The notes under the pieces are model-generated. The model made no database searches, was not told the DNA's origin, and worked only from the letters and a program-made list of their open reading frames with translations. Of a stretch of 64,000 bases of DNA, positions 55,456 through 62,896 are shown one piece after another (the first letter of the stretch is position 1; each line of letters opens with the position of its first letter). The translations under genes were made by a program, and so were the position numbers. The DNA is from Chitinimonas viridis (GTDB taxonomy: Bacteria > Pseudomonadota > Gammaproteobacteria > Burkholderiales > Chitinimonadaceae), in assembly GCF_030409555.1 (NCBI RefSeq), contig NZ_JAUFPU010000018.1:259937-323936 (forward strand), in the 5' to 3' direction.

Positions 55456-56211
55456 TCAGTGTTTGAGCTTGTAGCCCGTACGCAGGAGTTGCAAGGTAAA
55501 TGCAGCCAGCACCACCACCGTGCCCGAGACCACGGCCAGGCTCAGCCAGGGCGATACATCAGATGCCCCGAAGAAACCATAGCGGAAGCCATCGATCATG
55601 TAGAACACCGGGTTGAGGTGCGATACGCCCAGCCAGAAGGCCGGCAGCGAGTGGATGGAATAGAACACACCGCTGAGAAAGGTCAGCGGCACAATGATGA
55701 AATTCTGAAAAGCGGCCAGCTGGTCGAACTTCTCCGCCCAGATACCGGCAATCAGGCCCAGGATGGCCATCACCGACGAACCCAGCAAGGCAAAGGCCAG
55801 TATCCACAGGGGATACTTGAACTCCGGCCAGGCCAGCCACATGGTCACCGCCAGCACCCCCGACCCCACCACCAGGCCACGGACCACCGCAGCCAGCACA
55901 TAGGCCAGGAAGAACTCCAGGTGCGACAGCGGCGGCAGCAGGATATACACGATATTGCCAGTGATTTTGGACTGGATCAGGCTGCTGGAGGTATTGGCGA
56001 ACGCATTCTGCAGCATGGACATCATGGCCAGGCCCGGTATCAGGAAGGCGGTATAGCGCACCCCCGGATAGGCCTCCACATGCGACTCCAGCACATGCGA
56101 GAAGATCAGCAGATACAGCACCGCCGTCAGGACGGGCGCAGCCACGGTCTGGAAGCTGACCTTCCAGAAACGCAGGATTTCCTTGTAGAACAGGGTACTG
56201 AAGCCTTGCAT
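55456..56211 (-). CDS. ABC-2 type transporter permease (YadH-like)
   Basis: 251-residue inner-membrane permease with six predicted helices, of the ABC-2 family (MQGFSTLFYKEILRFWKVSFQTVAAPVLTAVLYLLIFSHVL ... FIIVPLTFLSGVFYSIHSLP, SHLNPVFYMIDGFRYGFFG). YadH-type permeases export unknown, possibly lipid or drug-like, substrates. ATG at 56211. It follows its ATPase by 40 bases; the pair lies between mlaA and bolA. Confidence 0.9.
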   Translation of the reverse strand: MQGFSTLFYKEILRFWKVSFQTVAAPVLTAVLYLLIFSHVLESHVEAYPGVRYTAFLIPGLAMMSMLQNAFANTSSSLIQSKITGNIVYILLPPLSHLEFFLAYVLAAVVRGLVVGSGVLAVTMWLAWPEFKYPLWILAFALLGSSVMAILGLIAGIWAEKFDQLAAFQNFIIVPLTFLSGVFYSIHSLPAFWLGVSHLNPVFYMIDGFRYGFFGASDVSPWLSLAVVSGTVVVLAAFTLQLLRTGYKLKH

Positions 56212-56251
56212 GGCGTATGGAGCAGAACCAGGGCGCTGTGCGCGCACCGGC

Positions 56252-57157
56252 CTACCCGCGTTTCCTTCCCATCACGTCGAGGAATACCGATTCCAGATCG
56301 GGCTTGAGTATTTCCATGTCCTGCACCGCCACACCTGCTTCACGCAGGGTGGCCAACATAGCCTCCAGCGTACCGCAGTCATCGAGCTTGAGCTGATAGG
56401 CCCCACCCTCCTGGCTGACCAGCAAAGGCTGCAGCGCCGCTGGCAGCACATCGGGGAACAAGCGCAGCGACAGCACCCGCGCCGAATGAGAGGCCATCAA
56501 GGCCGCCTTGTCGTCCAGCGCCACCAGTTCACCCTGCTTGAGCATGGCAATCCGGTTGCACAACGTCTCGGCCTCCTCCAGATAATGGGTGGTCAGCACA
56601 ATAGTATGGCCTTCGCCATTGAGTCGCTGGATAAACGCCCACAGGGTCTGGCGCAAGGCGACATCCACGCCGGCCGTAGGCTCGTCCAGCACAATGACCG
56701 GCGGCTTGTGCACCAGCGCCTGAGCCACCATCACCCGCCGCTTCATGCCGCCAGAGAGAGATCGCATATTGGCGTCCGCCTTACTGGCCAGGCCTAGCTG
56801 CTCCAGCAGCTCATCTATCCAGGCATGGTTGCGGCGCAGGCCAAAATAGCCGGACTGGAACTGCAAGGTCTCGCGCACGGTAAAGAAAGGGTCGAAGGTC
56901 AGTTCCTGCGGCACGATGCCGACCTTGCGGCGGGCCGCCCGGTAGTCGCGCTGCACATCGCTGCCCAGCACCTCGGCCTTGCCACTGTCGGCCTGGGTCA
57001 GGCCGCCCAGCACCGAGATCAGGGTGGTCTTGCCAGCGCCATTGGGGCCCAGCAGGGCAAAGAACTCGCCCTCGCGCACCTCAAGGTCTATCCCCTTGAG
57101 GGCTTCAAGCTCCCCAAAGCGCTTCTTGACGGCGGAAAAGCGGATAGCTACGGACAT
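56252..57157 (-). CDS. ABC transporter ATP-binding protein (YadG-like)
   Basis: 301-residue ATPase with Walker A GPNGAGKTT (about 37-45), Q-loop (IVPQELTFDPFFTV), signature LSGGMKRRVMVAQALVHKP, and Walker B VIVLDEPTAGVD, then the H-loop TTHYLEE; the C-terminal extension is typical of the DrrA/YadG group. Pairs with the downstream permease gene. Start ATG at 57157. Confidence 0.92.
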   Translation of the reverse strand: MSVAIRFSAVKKRFGELEALKGIDLEVREGEFFALLGPNGAGKTTLISVLGGLTQADSGKAEVLGSDVQRDYRAARRKVGIVPQELTFDPFFTVRETLQFQSGYFGLRRNHAWIDELLEQLGLASKADANMRSLSGGMKRRVMVAQALVHKPPVIVLDEPTAGVDVALRQTLWAFIQRLNGEGHTIVLTTHYLEEAETLCNRIAMLKQGELVALDDKAALMASHSARVLSLRLFPDVLPAALQPLLVSQEGGAYQLKLDDCGTLEAMLATLREAGVAVQDMEILKPDLESVFLDVMGRKRG

Positions 57158-57254
57158 GGCGATAAAAGGCGGAAAACGTGAATTCTACCCGAGCCGGGCG
57201 AGGAGCAAACCAACATTACGCAGGACGGCCCCAGACCGCCTGCGACAGTCGCAC

Positions 57255-58142
57255 TCAGGGGGCAGGCAGCAGGGGGGCTGCCTCAGGTTCGGCAGCGGCA
57301 GGCTCGGCCGCCAGCGGTTCTGCCATGGCCGCCGGCTGCGGCACGGGCGCCGGCACAGGCTCCGACACGTTCTCAGCCGGCTGTTGCTGTGGCGCTGCAG
57401 GTGCAGCGGGATTGGCCGGTGCCGGTTCAGTCTCTTCCGCCTCAACCTCACCCAGTGGCAAGGGCTGGGCCGGTGCGCCATCCCAGACCAGGTTGTAGCG
57501 GCGCTGCAGATAGCTGTCGCGCACAAAACCGTACTCGTCGCCAAACGAGGCCGATTCGATCAGCGCATCAGCCGGCAACAGCGTGGCGCGGGTATCCACC
57601 AGCTTGAGCAGGTTCAGCCCCAGGCTGGTGTCGTCATCATGCAGGGCACGCATGGGGTTGAGGGCATAGCTGCCCACCCAGTCGCCGCTGTCCCGCAAGG
57701 TCTTGGGGCCCAGGAACGGCATCACGATATAAGGGCCGGACGGCACACCCCAGGCACCCAGCACCTGGCCAAAGTCTTCATCATGCTTGGGCAGGCCAGC
57801 CGGCGTGGCGATATCAATCAGGCCAAACAGGCCCAGAGTGGAGTTGAACACCACCCGGCCACCGTCGCTGACCGCCTCACGCCATTTGCCCTGCAGCAGG
57901 TTGGACGCACCGATATAGATGTCTTCCAGATTGCCGAAGAAATTACTCACCCCCGCCCGCACCGGCTTGGGCGTGATCGCCACATAACCCTGCGCCACCG
58001 GCTTGAGCACCGCCTTGTCCAAGGCACTGTTGAAGGCATAGACCTTACGGTTCACCGGCTCCAGCGGGTCGTAATGATTGGCGGGCGTAGCACAGGCCAC
58101 CAGCAGCAGCGGGCTGAGCAGCAAGGTGTAGGGGTGGCGCAT
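57255..58142 (-). CDS. mlaA: Outer-membrane lipid asymmetry protein MlaA (VacJ)
   Basis: 295-residue lipoprotein: signal with lipobox LVACA (cleaved before Cys16), then the MlaA core DPLEPVNRKVYAFNSALDKAVLKPVAQGYVAITPKPVRAGVSNFFGNL and GPYIVMPFLGPKTLRDSGDW, and a long Pro/Ala/Glu-rich tail after about residue 225. Removes misplaced phospholipids from the outer leaflet and passes them to MlaC. The tail is longer than in E. coli VacJ (251 residues). A palindromic element lies in its leader, 33 bases upstream. Confidence 0.93.
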   Translation of the reverse strand: MRHPYTLLLSPLLLVACATPANHYDPLEPVNRKVYAFNSALDKAVLKPVAQGYVAITPKPVRAGVSNFFGNLEDIYIGASNLLQGKWREAVSDGGRVVFNSTLGLFGLIDIATPAGLPKHDEDFGQVLGAWGVPSGPYIVMPFLGPKTLRDSGDWVGSYALNPMRALHDDDTSLGLNLLKLVDTRATLLPADALIESASFGDEYGFVRDSYLQRRYNLVWDGAPAQPLPLGEVEAEETEPAPANPAAPAAPQQQPAENVSEPVPAPVPQPAAMAEPLAAEPAAAEPEAAPLLPAP

Positions 58143-58174
58143 AAAAACTCCGTAGCCGTTTAGACTGAAGCATA

Positions 58175-58223
58175 GAGCCTGTCCCGAACAATTTCGCGGA
58201 CGAAACGGTTCACGGACAGGCTC
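58175..58223. repeat. 49-base palindromic element upstream of mlaA
   Basis: Arms GAGCCTGTCC and GGACAGGCTC pair perfectly at the ends and continue inward with near complementarity (CGAACAATTTCG / CGAAACGGTTCAC) around a CGGA centre. A separate hairpin CGGCGCC-CGTA-GGCGCCG follows at 58238-58255. Not coding; could be an element, attenuator or transcript processing site. Confidence 0.65.
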
Positions 58224-58280
58224 CAGGCAAGCAGCAACGGCGCCCGTAGGCGCCGATGCTGTTGGGTAGACACTAGGACA

Positions 58281-58556
58281 TCATCCCTGCACGCTGGGCA
58301 GGAACGCCTCAACACCATACAAGGCGGCAAGGCTGGTGAGGTTGGCAGGCGGCTGCGACAAGGCAATCCGCCGGCCCTGCGCCAGCGCATCACGCTGCCA
58401 GTGCAGCAGCAGGCTGATAGCGGTGGAATCAATCTCGCTGACCTCGGACAGATCAATCAGCAAGTCCGGCGCCGACAACCTGCCGGCCACCTCGGCCTGT
58501 ACCCGGCAGATCGAATCCAGCGTCAGCGCACCGCTGAGCTTGACGGTCTCAGCCAT
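58281..58556 (-). CDS. mlaB: MlaB, STAS-domain subunit of the Mla ABC transporter
   Basis: 91-residue STAS domain protein (LLIDLSEVSEIDSTAISLLLHWQRDALAQGRRIALSQPPANLTSLAALYGVEAFLP) that binds the MlaF ATPase and stabilises the complex. The STAS serine/threonine position (IDSTAISLLLHW) is present. It begins 2 bases after mlaC; an unusually GC-rich intergenic stretch separates it from mlaA. Confidence 0.85.
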   Translation of the reverse strand: MAETVKLSGALTLDSICRVQAEVAGRLSAPDLLIDLSEVSEIDSTAISLLLHWQRDALAQGRRIALSQPPANLTSLAALYGVEAFLPSVQG

Positions 58557-58558
58557 GA

Positions 58559-59167
58559 TTACTTGGCCGGCGCCTTGGCCGACTGGGCCGCATTGCGGTC
58601 AGCCAGCGCTTTTACCAGGCCGTCGATGCCATCCTTCTGGATGGTCTGGGTGAAGCTGGTGCGGTAGTTGGTCACCAGGCTCACACCTTCAACGGTCACG
58701 TCATAGACCTTCCAGTCGCTGCCGGTCTTGCCCAGACGGTAATCGATGGGGAAAGGCTGGCCGCTGGCGGCCGACACTTCGGTACGCACGATCACATCGG
58801 TGTCGGTATCGGCCATCTTGACCGGCTTCACTTCAATACCTTGCAGCTTGTTCACACCGATGGCGGTGGAGTAGGTACGCACCAGCAGGGTACGGAACTC
58901 GCGCGACAGGGCGGCCTGCTGCTCGGGGGTAGCCTGTTTCCAGTACTTGCCCACGGCCAGCGAGGTCAGCCGGTTGAAGTCGAAGCTGGGCAGCACCTTA
59001 GCCTCCACCAGCTCGCGGAAGCGCTTGTCGGCCGGAGTCAGGTTTTCCTTCTTGATCACCTCCAGCACATCCTTGCTGGTGGTGCGCACCAGTTGCTCGG
59101 GCGCGGGTACATCGGCGGTAGCGGTCAGGCCGGCCACCAGCATCATGAAAGCAAAAAATTTACGCAT
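58559..59167 (-). CDS. mlaC: MlaC, periplasmic phospholipid carrier
   Basis: 202-residue protein with a signal peptide (MRKFFAFMMLVAGLTATADVPA) and the Ttg2D/MlaC domain (PEQLVRTTSKDVLEVIKKENLTPADKRFRELVEAKVLPSFDFNRLTSLAVGKYWKQATPEQQAALSREFRTLLVRTYSTAI), which ferries phospholipids between MlaA and the MlaFEDB complex. 15 bases after mlaD. Confidence 0.94.
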   Translation of the reverse strand: MRKFFAFMMLVAGLTATADVPAPEQLVRTTSKDVLEVIKKENLTPADKRFRELVEAKVLPSFDFNRLTSLAVGKYWKQATPEQQAALSREFRTLLVRTYSTAIGVNKLQGIEVKPVKMADTDTDVIVRTEVSAASGQPFPIDYRLGKTGSDWKVYDVTVEGVSLVTNYRTSFTQTIQKDGIDGLVKALADRNAAQSAKAPAK

Positions 59168-59182
59168 AGTCGTCGTGTCCTG

Positions 59183-59665
59183 TTATGGGGCGGGTTGTGC
59201 CTGAGAGGGATTCTCCGCAGCCTTGCTGAACATGAACTGACTGATCAGTTTCTCCAGCACGACAGCAGACGAAGTCAGGGTGATTCGATCGCCAGACTTC
59301 AACATGGTTTCATCTCCGCCAGCTTCAAGCCCTATGTACTGATCGCCCAGTATGCCCGAGGTCAGGATTTCAGCCGAAGTATCGCGGCTGAACTGATAGC
59401 CCTGCTCGATATCGAGGTCCACCACGGCACGGTAGGTAGTGGAATCCAGATGGATGCCGGCCACCCGGCCCACCAGCACACCCGCGCTCTTGATGGGCGC
59501 GCGGGCCTTCAGGCCACCGATATTGTCGAAGGCAGCCGTCACCCGATAGGTAGGCTTGGTGCCCCCATTGGAAACGTTGCTGACACGCAACGCCAGGAAG
59601 GCCAGCGCGGCCACGCCCAGTATTACAAACAGGCCGACCCAGAAATCATAAACGCGGCGATTCAT
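59183..59665 (-). CDS. mlaD: MlaD, MCE-domain subunit
   Basis: 160-residue inner-membrane protein: an N-terminal helix (YDFWVGLFVILGVAALAFLALRV) and one MCE domain (GTKPTYRVTAAFDNIGGLKARAPIKSAGVLVGRVAGIHLD), the hexameric periplasmic ring of the transporter. The ATG at 59665 (MNRRVYDFW) shares a base with the mlaE stop (TGATG); a TTG just upstream is less likely. Confidence 0.94.
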   Translation of the reverse strand: MNRRVYDFWVGLFVILGVAALAFLALRVSNVSNGGTKPTYRVTAAFDNIGGLKARAPIKSAGVLVGRVAGIHLDSTTYRAVVDLDIEQGYQFSRDTSAEILTSGILGDQYIGLEAGGDETMLKSGDRITLTSSAVVLEKLISQFMFSKAAENPSQAQPAP

Positions 59666-60459
59666 CAAATACCCCTAAACATGAATGCGGTCAGGATGAA
59701 ATCCAGACCCAGAATAACCAGCGAAGAAGTCACCACCGTGCGAGTGGTCGCACCGGATACCCCTTCCGCAGTGGGCGGGGCATCAAAGCCCTCAAACACC
59801 GCAATGATCGAAACAGCCACGCCGAACACCACGCTCTTGACGAGGCCATTGCCCACATCGTTGAACAGATCGACCTGGGCCTGCATCTGCGACCAGAACG
59901 TACCGGCATCGACACCGATCAGCACCACGCCGACCACGTAACCACCCAGGATGCCCATGGCCGAGAACAACGCAGCCAGGATAGGCATGGACAGCACGCC
60001 CGCCCAGAACCGCGGCGCCACCACCCGGGCCACCGGGTTCACGGCCATCATCTCCATGGCGGCCAGCTGCTCGGTCGCCTTCATCATGCCAATTTCGGCC
60101 GTAATGGCAGAACCTGCCCGGCTGGCAAACAACAGACCCGCCACCACCGGCCCAAGTTCACGCAACAGGCTCAGGGACACCAGCACACCCAGCGCCTCCG
60201 ACGCACCAAAGCGCACCAGGGTGTCGTAGCCCTGCAAGCCCAGCACCATGCCCACAAACAGGCCCGATACCAGAATGATGACCAGCGACAGCACGCCGGT
60301 AAAAAACACTTCGCGTATCACCAGCCCCGGCCGGCGGAAGGAAGTGCCGGAATGCCACAACACCGCCATCAGGAAACGGAAACCGAAACCCAGCTTCTCC
60401 ATCGTGTTGACGACAGGCTCGCCCAGACGGCGCACCCGCTTTTCCAGCCAATCAAGCAC
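59665..60459 (-). CDS. mlaE: MlaE, permease subunit
   Basis: 264-residue inner-membrane permease (FFTGVLSLVIILVSGLFVGMVLGLQGYDTLVRFGASEALGVLVSLSLLRELGPVVAGLLFASRAGSAITAEIGMMKATEQLAAMEMMAVNP, the classic MlaE region) with about five helices. It starts with GTG at 60459, overlapping the mlaF stop by 8 bases, and shares one base with mlaD. Confidence 0.95.
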   Translation of the reverse strand: MLDWLEKRVRRLGEPVVNTMEKLGFGFRFLMAVLWHSGTSFRRPGLVIREVFFTGVLSLVIILVSGLFVGMVLGLQGYDTLVRFGASEALGVLVSLSLLRELGPVVAGLLFASRAGSAITAEIGMMKATEQLAAMEMMAVNPVARVVAPRFWAGVLSMPILAALFSAMGILGGYVVGVVLIGVDAGTFWSQMQAQVDLFNDVGNGLVKSVVFGVAVSIIAVFEGFDAPPTAEGVSGATTRTVVTSSLVILGLDFILTAFMFRGI

Positions 60460-61282
60460 GGCGCACTCCCATCAGTTCATCGGTATACGGCTTGGCCGGG
60501 TATTGGAAAGGCACGGGGCCATCAGGCAGGCCATCGACGAACTGATGCACATAGGGCTCAGCCGAAGCCGTGATCTCGGCCGGCGTACCTTCAGCCACGA
60601 TCTTGCCTTCGGACACAAAATAGACATAGTCGACTATGCGCAGCGACTCCTGCACCGAATGCGTCACCATGATGGAGGTAGCACCCAGGGCATCATTCAG
60701 GTCGCGTATCAGCTTGCCTATCACCCCCAGCGAAATGGGGTCGAGGCCGGCGAACGGCTCGTCATACAGCATCAGCACCGGGTCCAGCGCAATGGCGCGG
60801 GCCAGCGCCACCCGGCGGGCCATGCCGCCAGACAGCTCCGACGGCATCAGCTTGGCAGCGCCACGCAGGCCCACCGCATTGAGCTTCATCAGCACCAGGT
60901 CCCGTATCATCGACTCGGGCAGCTCGGTATGCTCACGCATCTGAAAAGCCACGTTGTCGAACACCGACATATCGGTGAACAGGGCGCCGAACTGGAACAG
61001 CATGCCCATCTTGCGGCGCAAGTGGTACAGCCCATCGCTGTCTAGCTCATGGACCACGCGACCAGCGACACGGACCTCGCCCTTGGAAGGCTTGATCTGG
61101 CCGCCGATAAGGCGCAGCAGGGTGGTCTTACCGCAGCCGGAGCCACCCATGATGGCAACCACCTTCCCCTTGGGTATCTTGAGGCTGATACCTTTAAGTA
61201 TGGTACGGCGGTCGTAGGAAAATGTTACGTTGTCGATGTCGACAAGCGAGTCGGCGGGCACGTCGGGGGAGCTCAAGGGCAT
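60452..61282 (-). CDS. mlaF: MlaF, ATP-binding subunit
   Basis: 276-residue ATPase of the Mla lipid transporter: Walker A GGSGCGKTT, signature ELSGGMARRVALARAIALDP, Walker B LMLYDEPFAGLDPISLG and H-loop MVTHSVQES. It opens with SLVDIDNVTFSYDRRTILKGISL. It is the first gene of mlaFEDCB-mlaA, preceded by its own promoter. Confidence 0.96.
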   Translation of the reverse strand: MPLSSPDVPADSLVDIDNVTFSYDRRTILKGISLKIPKGKVVAIMGGSGCGKTTLLRLIGGQIKPSKGEVRVAGRVVHELDSDGLYHLRRKMGMLFQFGALFTDMSVFDNVAFQMREHTELPESMIRDLVLMKLNAVGLRGAAKLMPSELSGGMARRVALARAIALDPVLMLYDEPFAGLDPISLGVIGKLIRDLNDALGATSIMVTHSVQESLRIVDYVYFVSEGKIVAEGTPAEITASAEPYVHQFVDGLPDGPVPFQYPAKPYTDELMGVRRA

Positions 61283-61295
61283 TGGGGGATTCGTA

Positions 61296-61325
61296 ATTCT
61301 AAAGTAAGCCAGCCTCCGACAACAA
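61296..61325 (-). promoter_or_regulatory. Candidate mlaF promoter
   Basis: On the minus strand TTGTTG (61325-61320), spacer 18, TAGAAT (61301-61296), giving a transcript start a few bases before the mlaF ATG at 61282. Confidence 0.45.
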
Positions 61326-61342
61326 TTTTCATGCCGGGTTCA

Positions 61343-61357
61343 TGTTGCAATGCAACA
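61343..61357. promoter_or_regulatory. Palindrome between mlaF and the sigma-54 activator gene
   Basis: TGTTGCAATGCAACA, 7-base perfect arms around one base, in the 202-base divergent gap. Similar motifs lie upstream of kup (4767-4777) and the DUF3683 gene (22770-22782). Binding-protein unknown. Confidence 0.4.
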
Positions 61358-61484
61358 ACACGGCCTTTCGTGGCAAGCACCAAACAGGTGCACCCATGAC
61401 GCCATGAAATTACTTCAACAGCCTCGTAACCGGGTGCTAGGATTGTCGAAACTTCGACGCCCCTGCGCGCATTGGGAACGCTGA

Positions 61485-62894
61485 ATGGATATTGCCAAGC
61501 CCGGCCTCCTGCTGGTGGACGACGACCCGCTGATACGCGACACCTTGGGCTTTGTGCTCGGCGAAGCCTTCGAGGTCCGCAGCGCCGCCAGCCGGCCAGA
61601 AGCCGTCGCACTCGCCAGCTCGGTCGAGTTCCGCCCCGCCATCGCCCTGGTCGATCTGGGCTTGCCCCCCTCCCCACACCAGCCCGACGAAGGCTTCCGC
61701 CTGATCGTCGAGTTGGCTGCCCTGGTGCCCGCCATCAAGATACTGGCACTCAGCGGCCAGACCAGCGAACACAACGCCCGCCATGCCCGCACCCTGGGCG
61801 CCATCGACTTCATCGCCAAGCCCGCCAGCCCGGACCATATCCTGGCCGCCCTCACCCGCGCGCTGAACTGGCGTGCCGCCGAAGTCACGTTGGCGCCACA
61901 ACTGCAGGTCGCCGGCCTGATAGGCCAGAGCCCCTCGATGGAACGGCTCAAGCGGCAGATACACCAGTTTGCCAACTCCCCCTTCCCGGTACTGGTCACC
62001 GGCGAGTCCGGCTCCGGCAAGGAAGGCGTGGCGCGGGCCCTGCATGCCGCCTCCCGCCGCAGCGAGCAACCCTACCTGGCCCTCAACTGCGCCGCCCTGG
62101 CCGAAAACCTGATCGAAGCCACCCTGTTCGGCCACGCTAAGGGCGCCTACACCGGCGCCACCACGGCCCGTGCAGGCTATTTCGAGGAGGTCGGCGAAGG
62201 CACCCTGTTCCTCGACGAGATAGGCGAGCTGCCCCTGGGCCTGCAGGCCAAGCTGCTGCGCGTACTGGAGAACGGCGAGTTCCAGCGACTGGGCGAAACC
62301 CAGACCCGTGTCAGCCAGGCCAGGGTGGTGGCCGCCACCAATCGCGATCTGCGCAAGCAGTCGCGCAGCGGCGACTTCCGCGCCGACCTCTATCACCGGC
62401 TGTCTGTGCTAGCCATCGACACCCCACCCCTGCGGGAACTAGGCGACGACCGCAGCCTGCTGCTGGAACACTTTCTGCGCCTCTACGCCCAGCAACTGGC
62501 AGTCACCCCCTTCCAGCTCGACCCCGAGGCCAGGCAGGCCTGGCAGCGTTACCGCTTTCCCGGCAATGTAAGGGAACTGCGCAACATCACCATCCGGCTG
62601 CTGGCCAAGCACCCTGGCGAGCAGATAGACAAGGCCACACTGGCAGACGAGTTCGACAGCGAGCAGATGGACGCCGAGGCTGCGACCACCCAACCCGATC
62701 TGGCCGCCGCCATCCAGTTGCTACGCAGCCAGCCCGATTTCAACCTGGATGACTGGCTGGCCGCTTGGGAGCAAAGCTGCATCGCCGCCGCCCTTCAACT
62801 GGCAGACGGCAATATGAGCCAGGCTGCCCGCCTGCTGGGCGTCAACCGAACCACCCTGTACAGCCGGCTCGATAGCCAGCGGAAGGTAAGCTAG
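61485..62894 (+). CDS. Sigma-54 response regulator with GAYTGA motif
   Basis: 469-residue NtrC-class activator: receiver domain with the acidic pair in VDDDP and phospho-acceptor Asp57 (ALVDLGLPP), AAA+ domain with Walker A GESGSGKE (173-180), the sigma-54 contact loop reading GAYTGA (220-225) instead of GAFTGA, Walker B LFLDEIGEL, and a C-terminal Fis-like HTH (NMSQAARLLGVNRTTLYSRL). No kinase gene is adjacent. The following ExeA/MshM-like ATPase suggests control of a pilus, secretion or polysaccharide (PrsR-like) system; the target is not shown. Confidence 0.85.
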   Translation: MDIAKPGLLLVDDDPLIRDTLGFVLGEAFEVRSAASRPEAVALASSVEFRPAIALVDLGLPPSPHQPDEGFRLIVELAALVPAIKILALSGQTSEHNARHARTLGAIDFIAKPASPDHILAALTRALNWRAAEVTLAPQLQVAGLIGQSPSMERLKRQIHQFANSPFPVLVTGESGSGKEGVARALHAASRRSEQPYLALNCAALAENLIEATLFGHAKGAYTGATTARAGYFEEVGEGTLFLDEIGELPLGLQAKLLRVLENGEFQRLGETQTRVSQARVVAATNRDLRKQSRSGDFRADLYHRLSVLAIDTPPLRELGDDRSLLLEHFLRLYAQQLAVTPFQLDPEARQAWQRYRFPGNVRELRNITIRLLAKHPGEQIDKATLADEFDSEQMDAEAATTQPDLAAAIQLLRSQPDFNLDDWLAAWEQSCIAAALQLADGNMSQAARLLGVNRTTLYSRLDSQRKVS

Positions 62895-62896
62895 CC

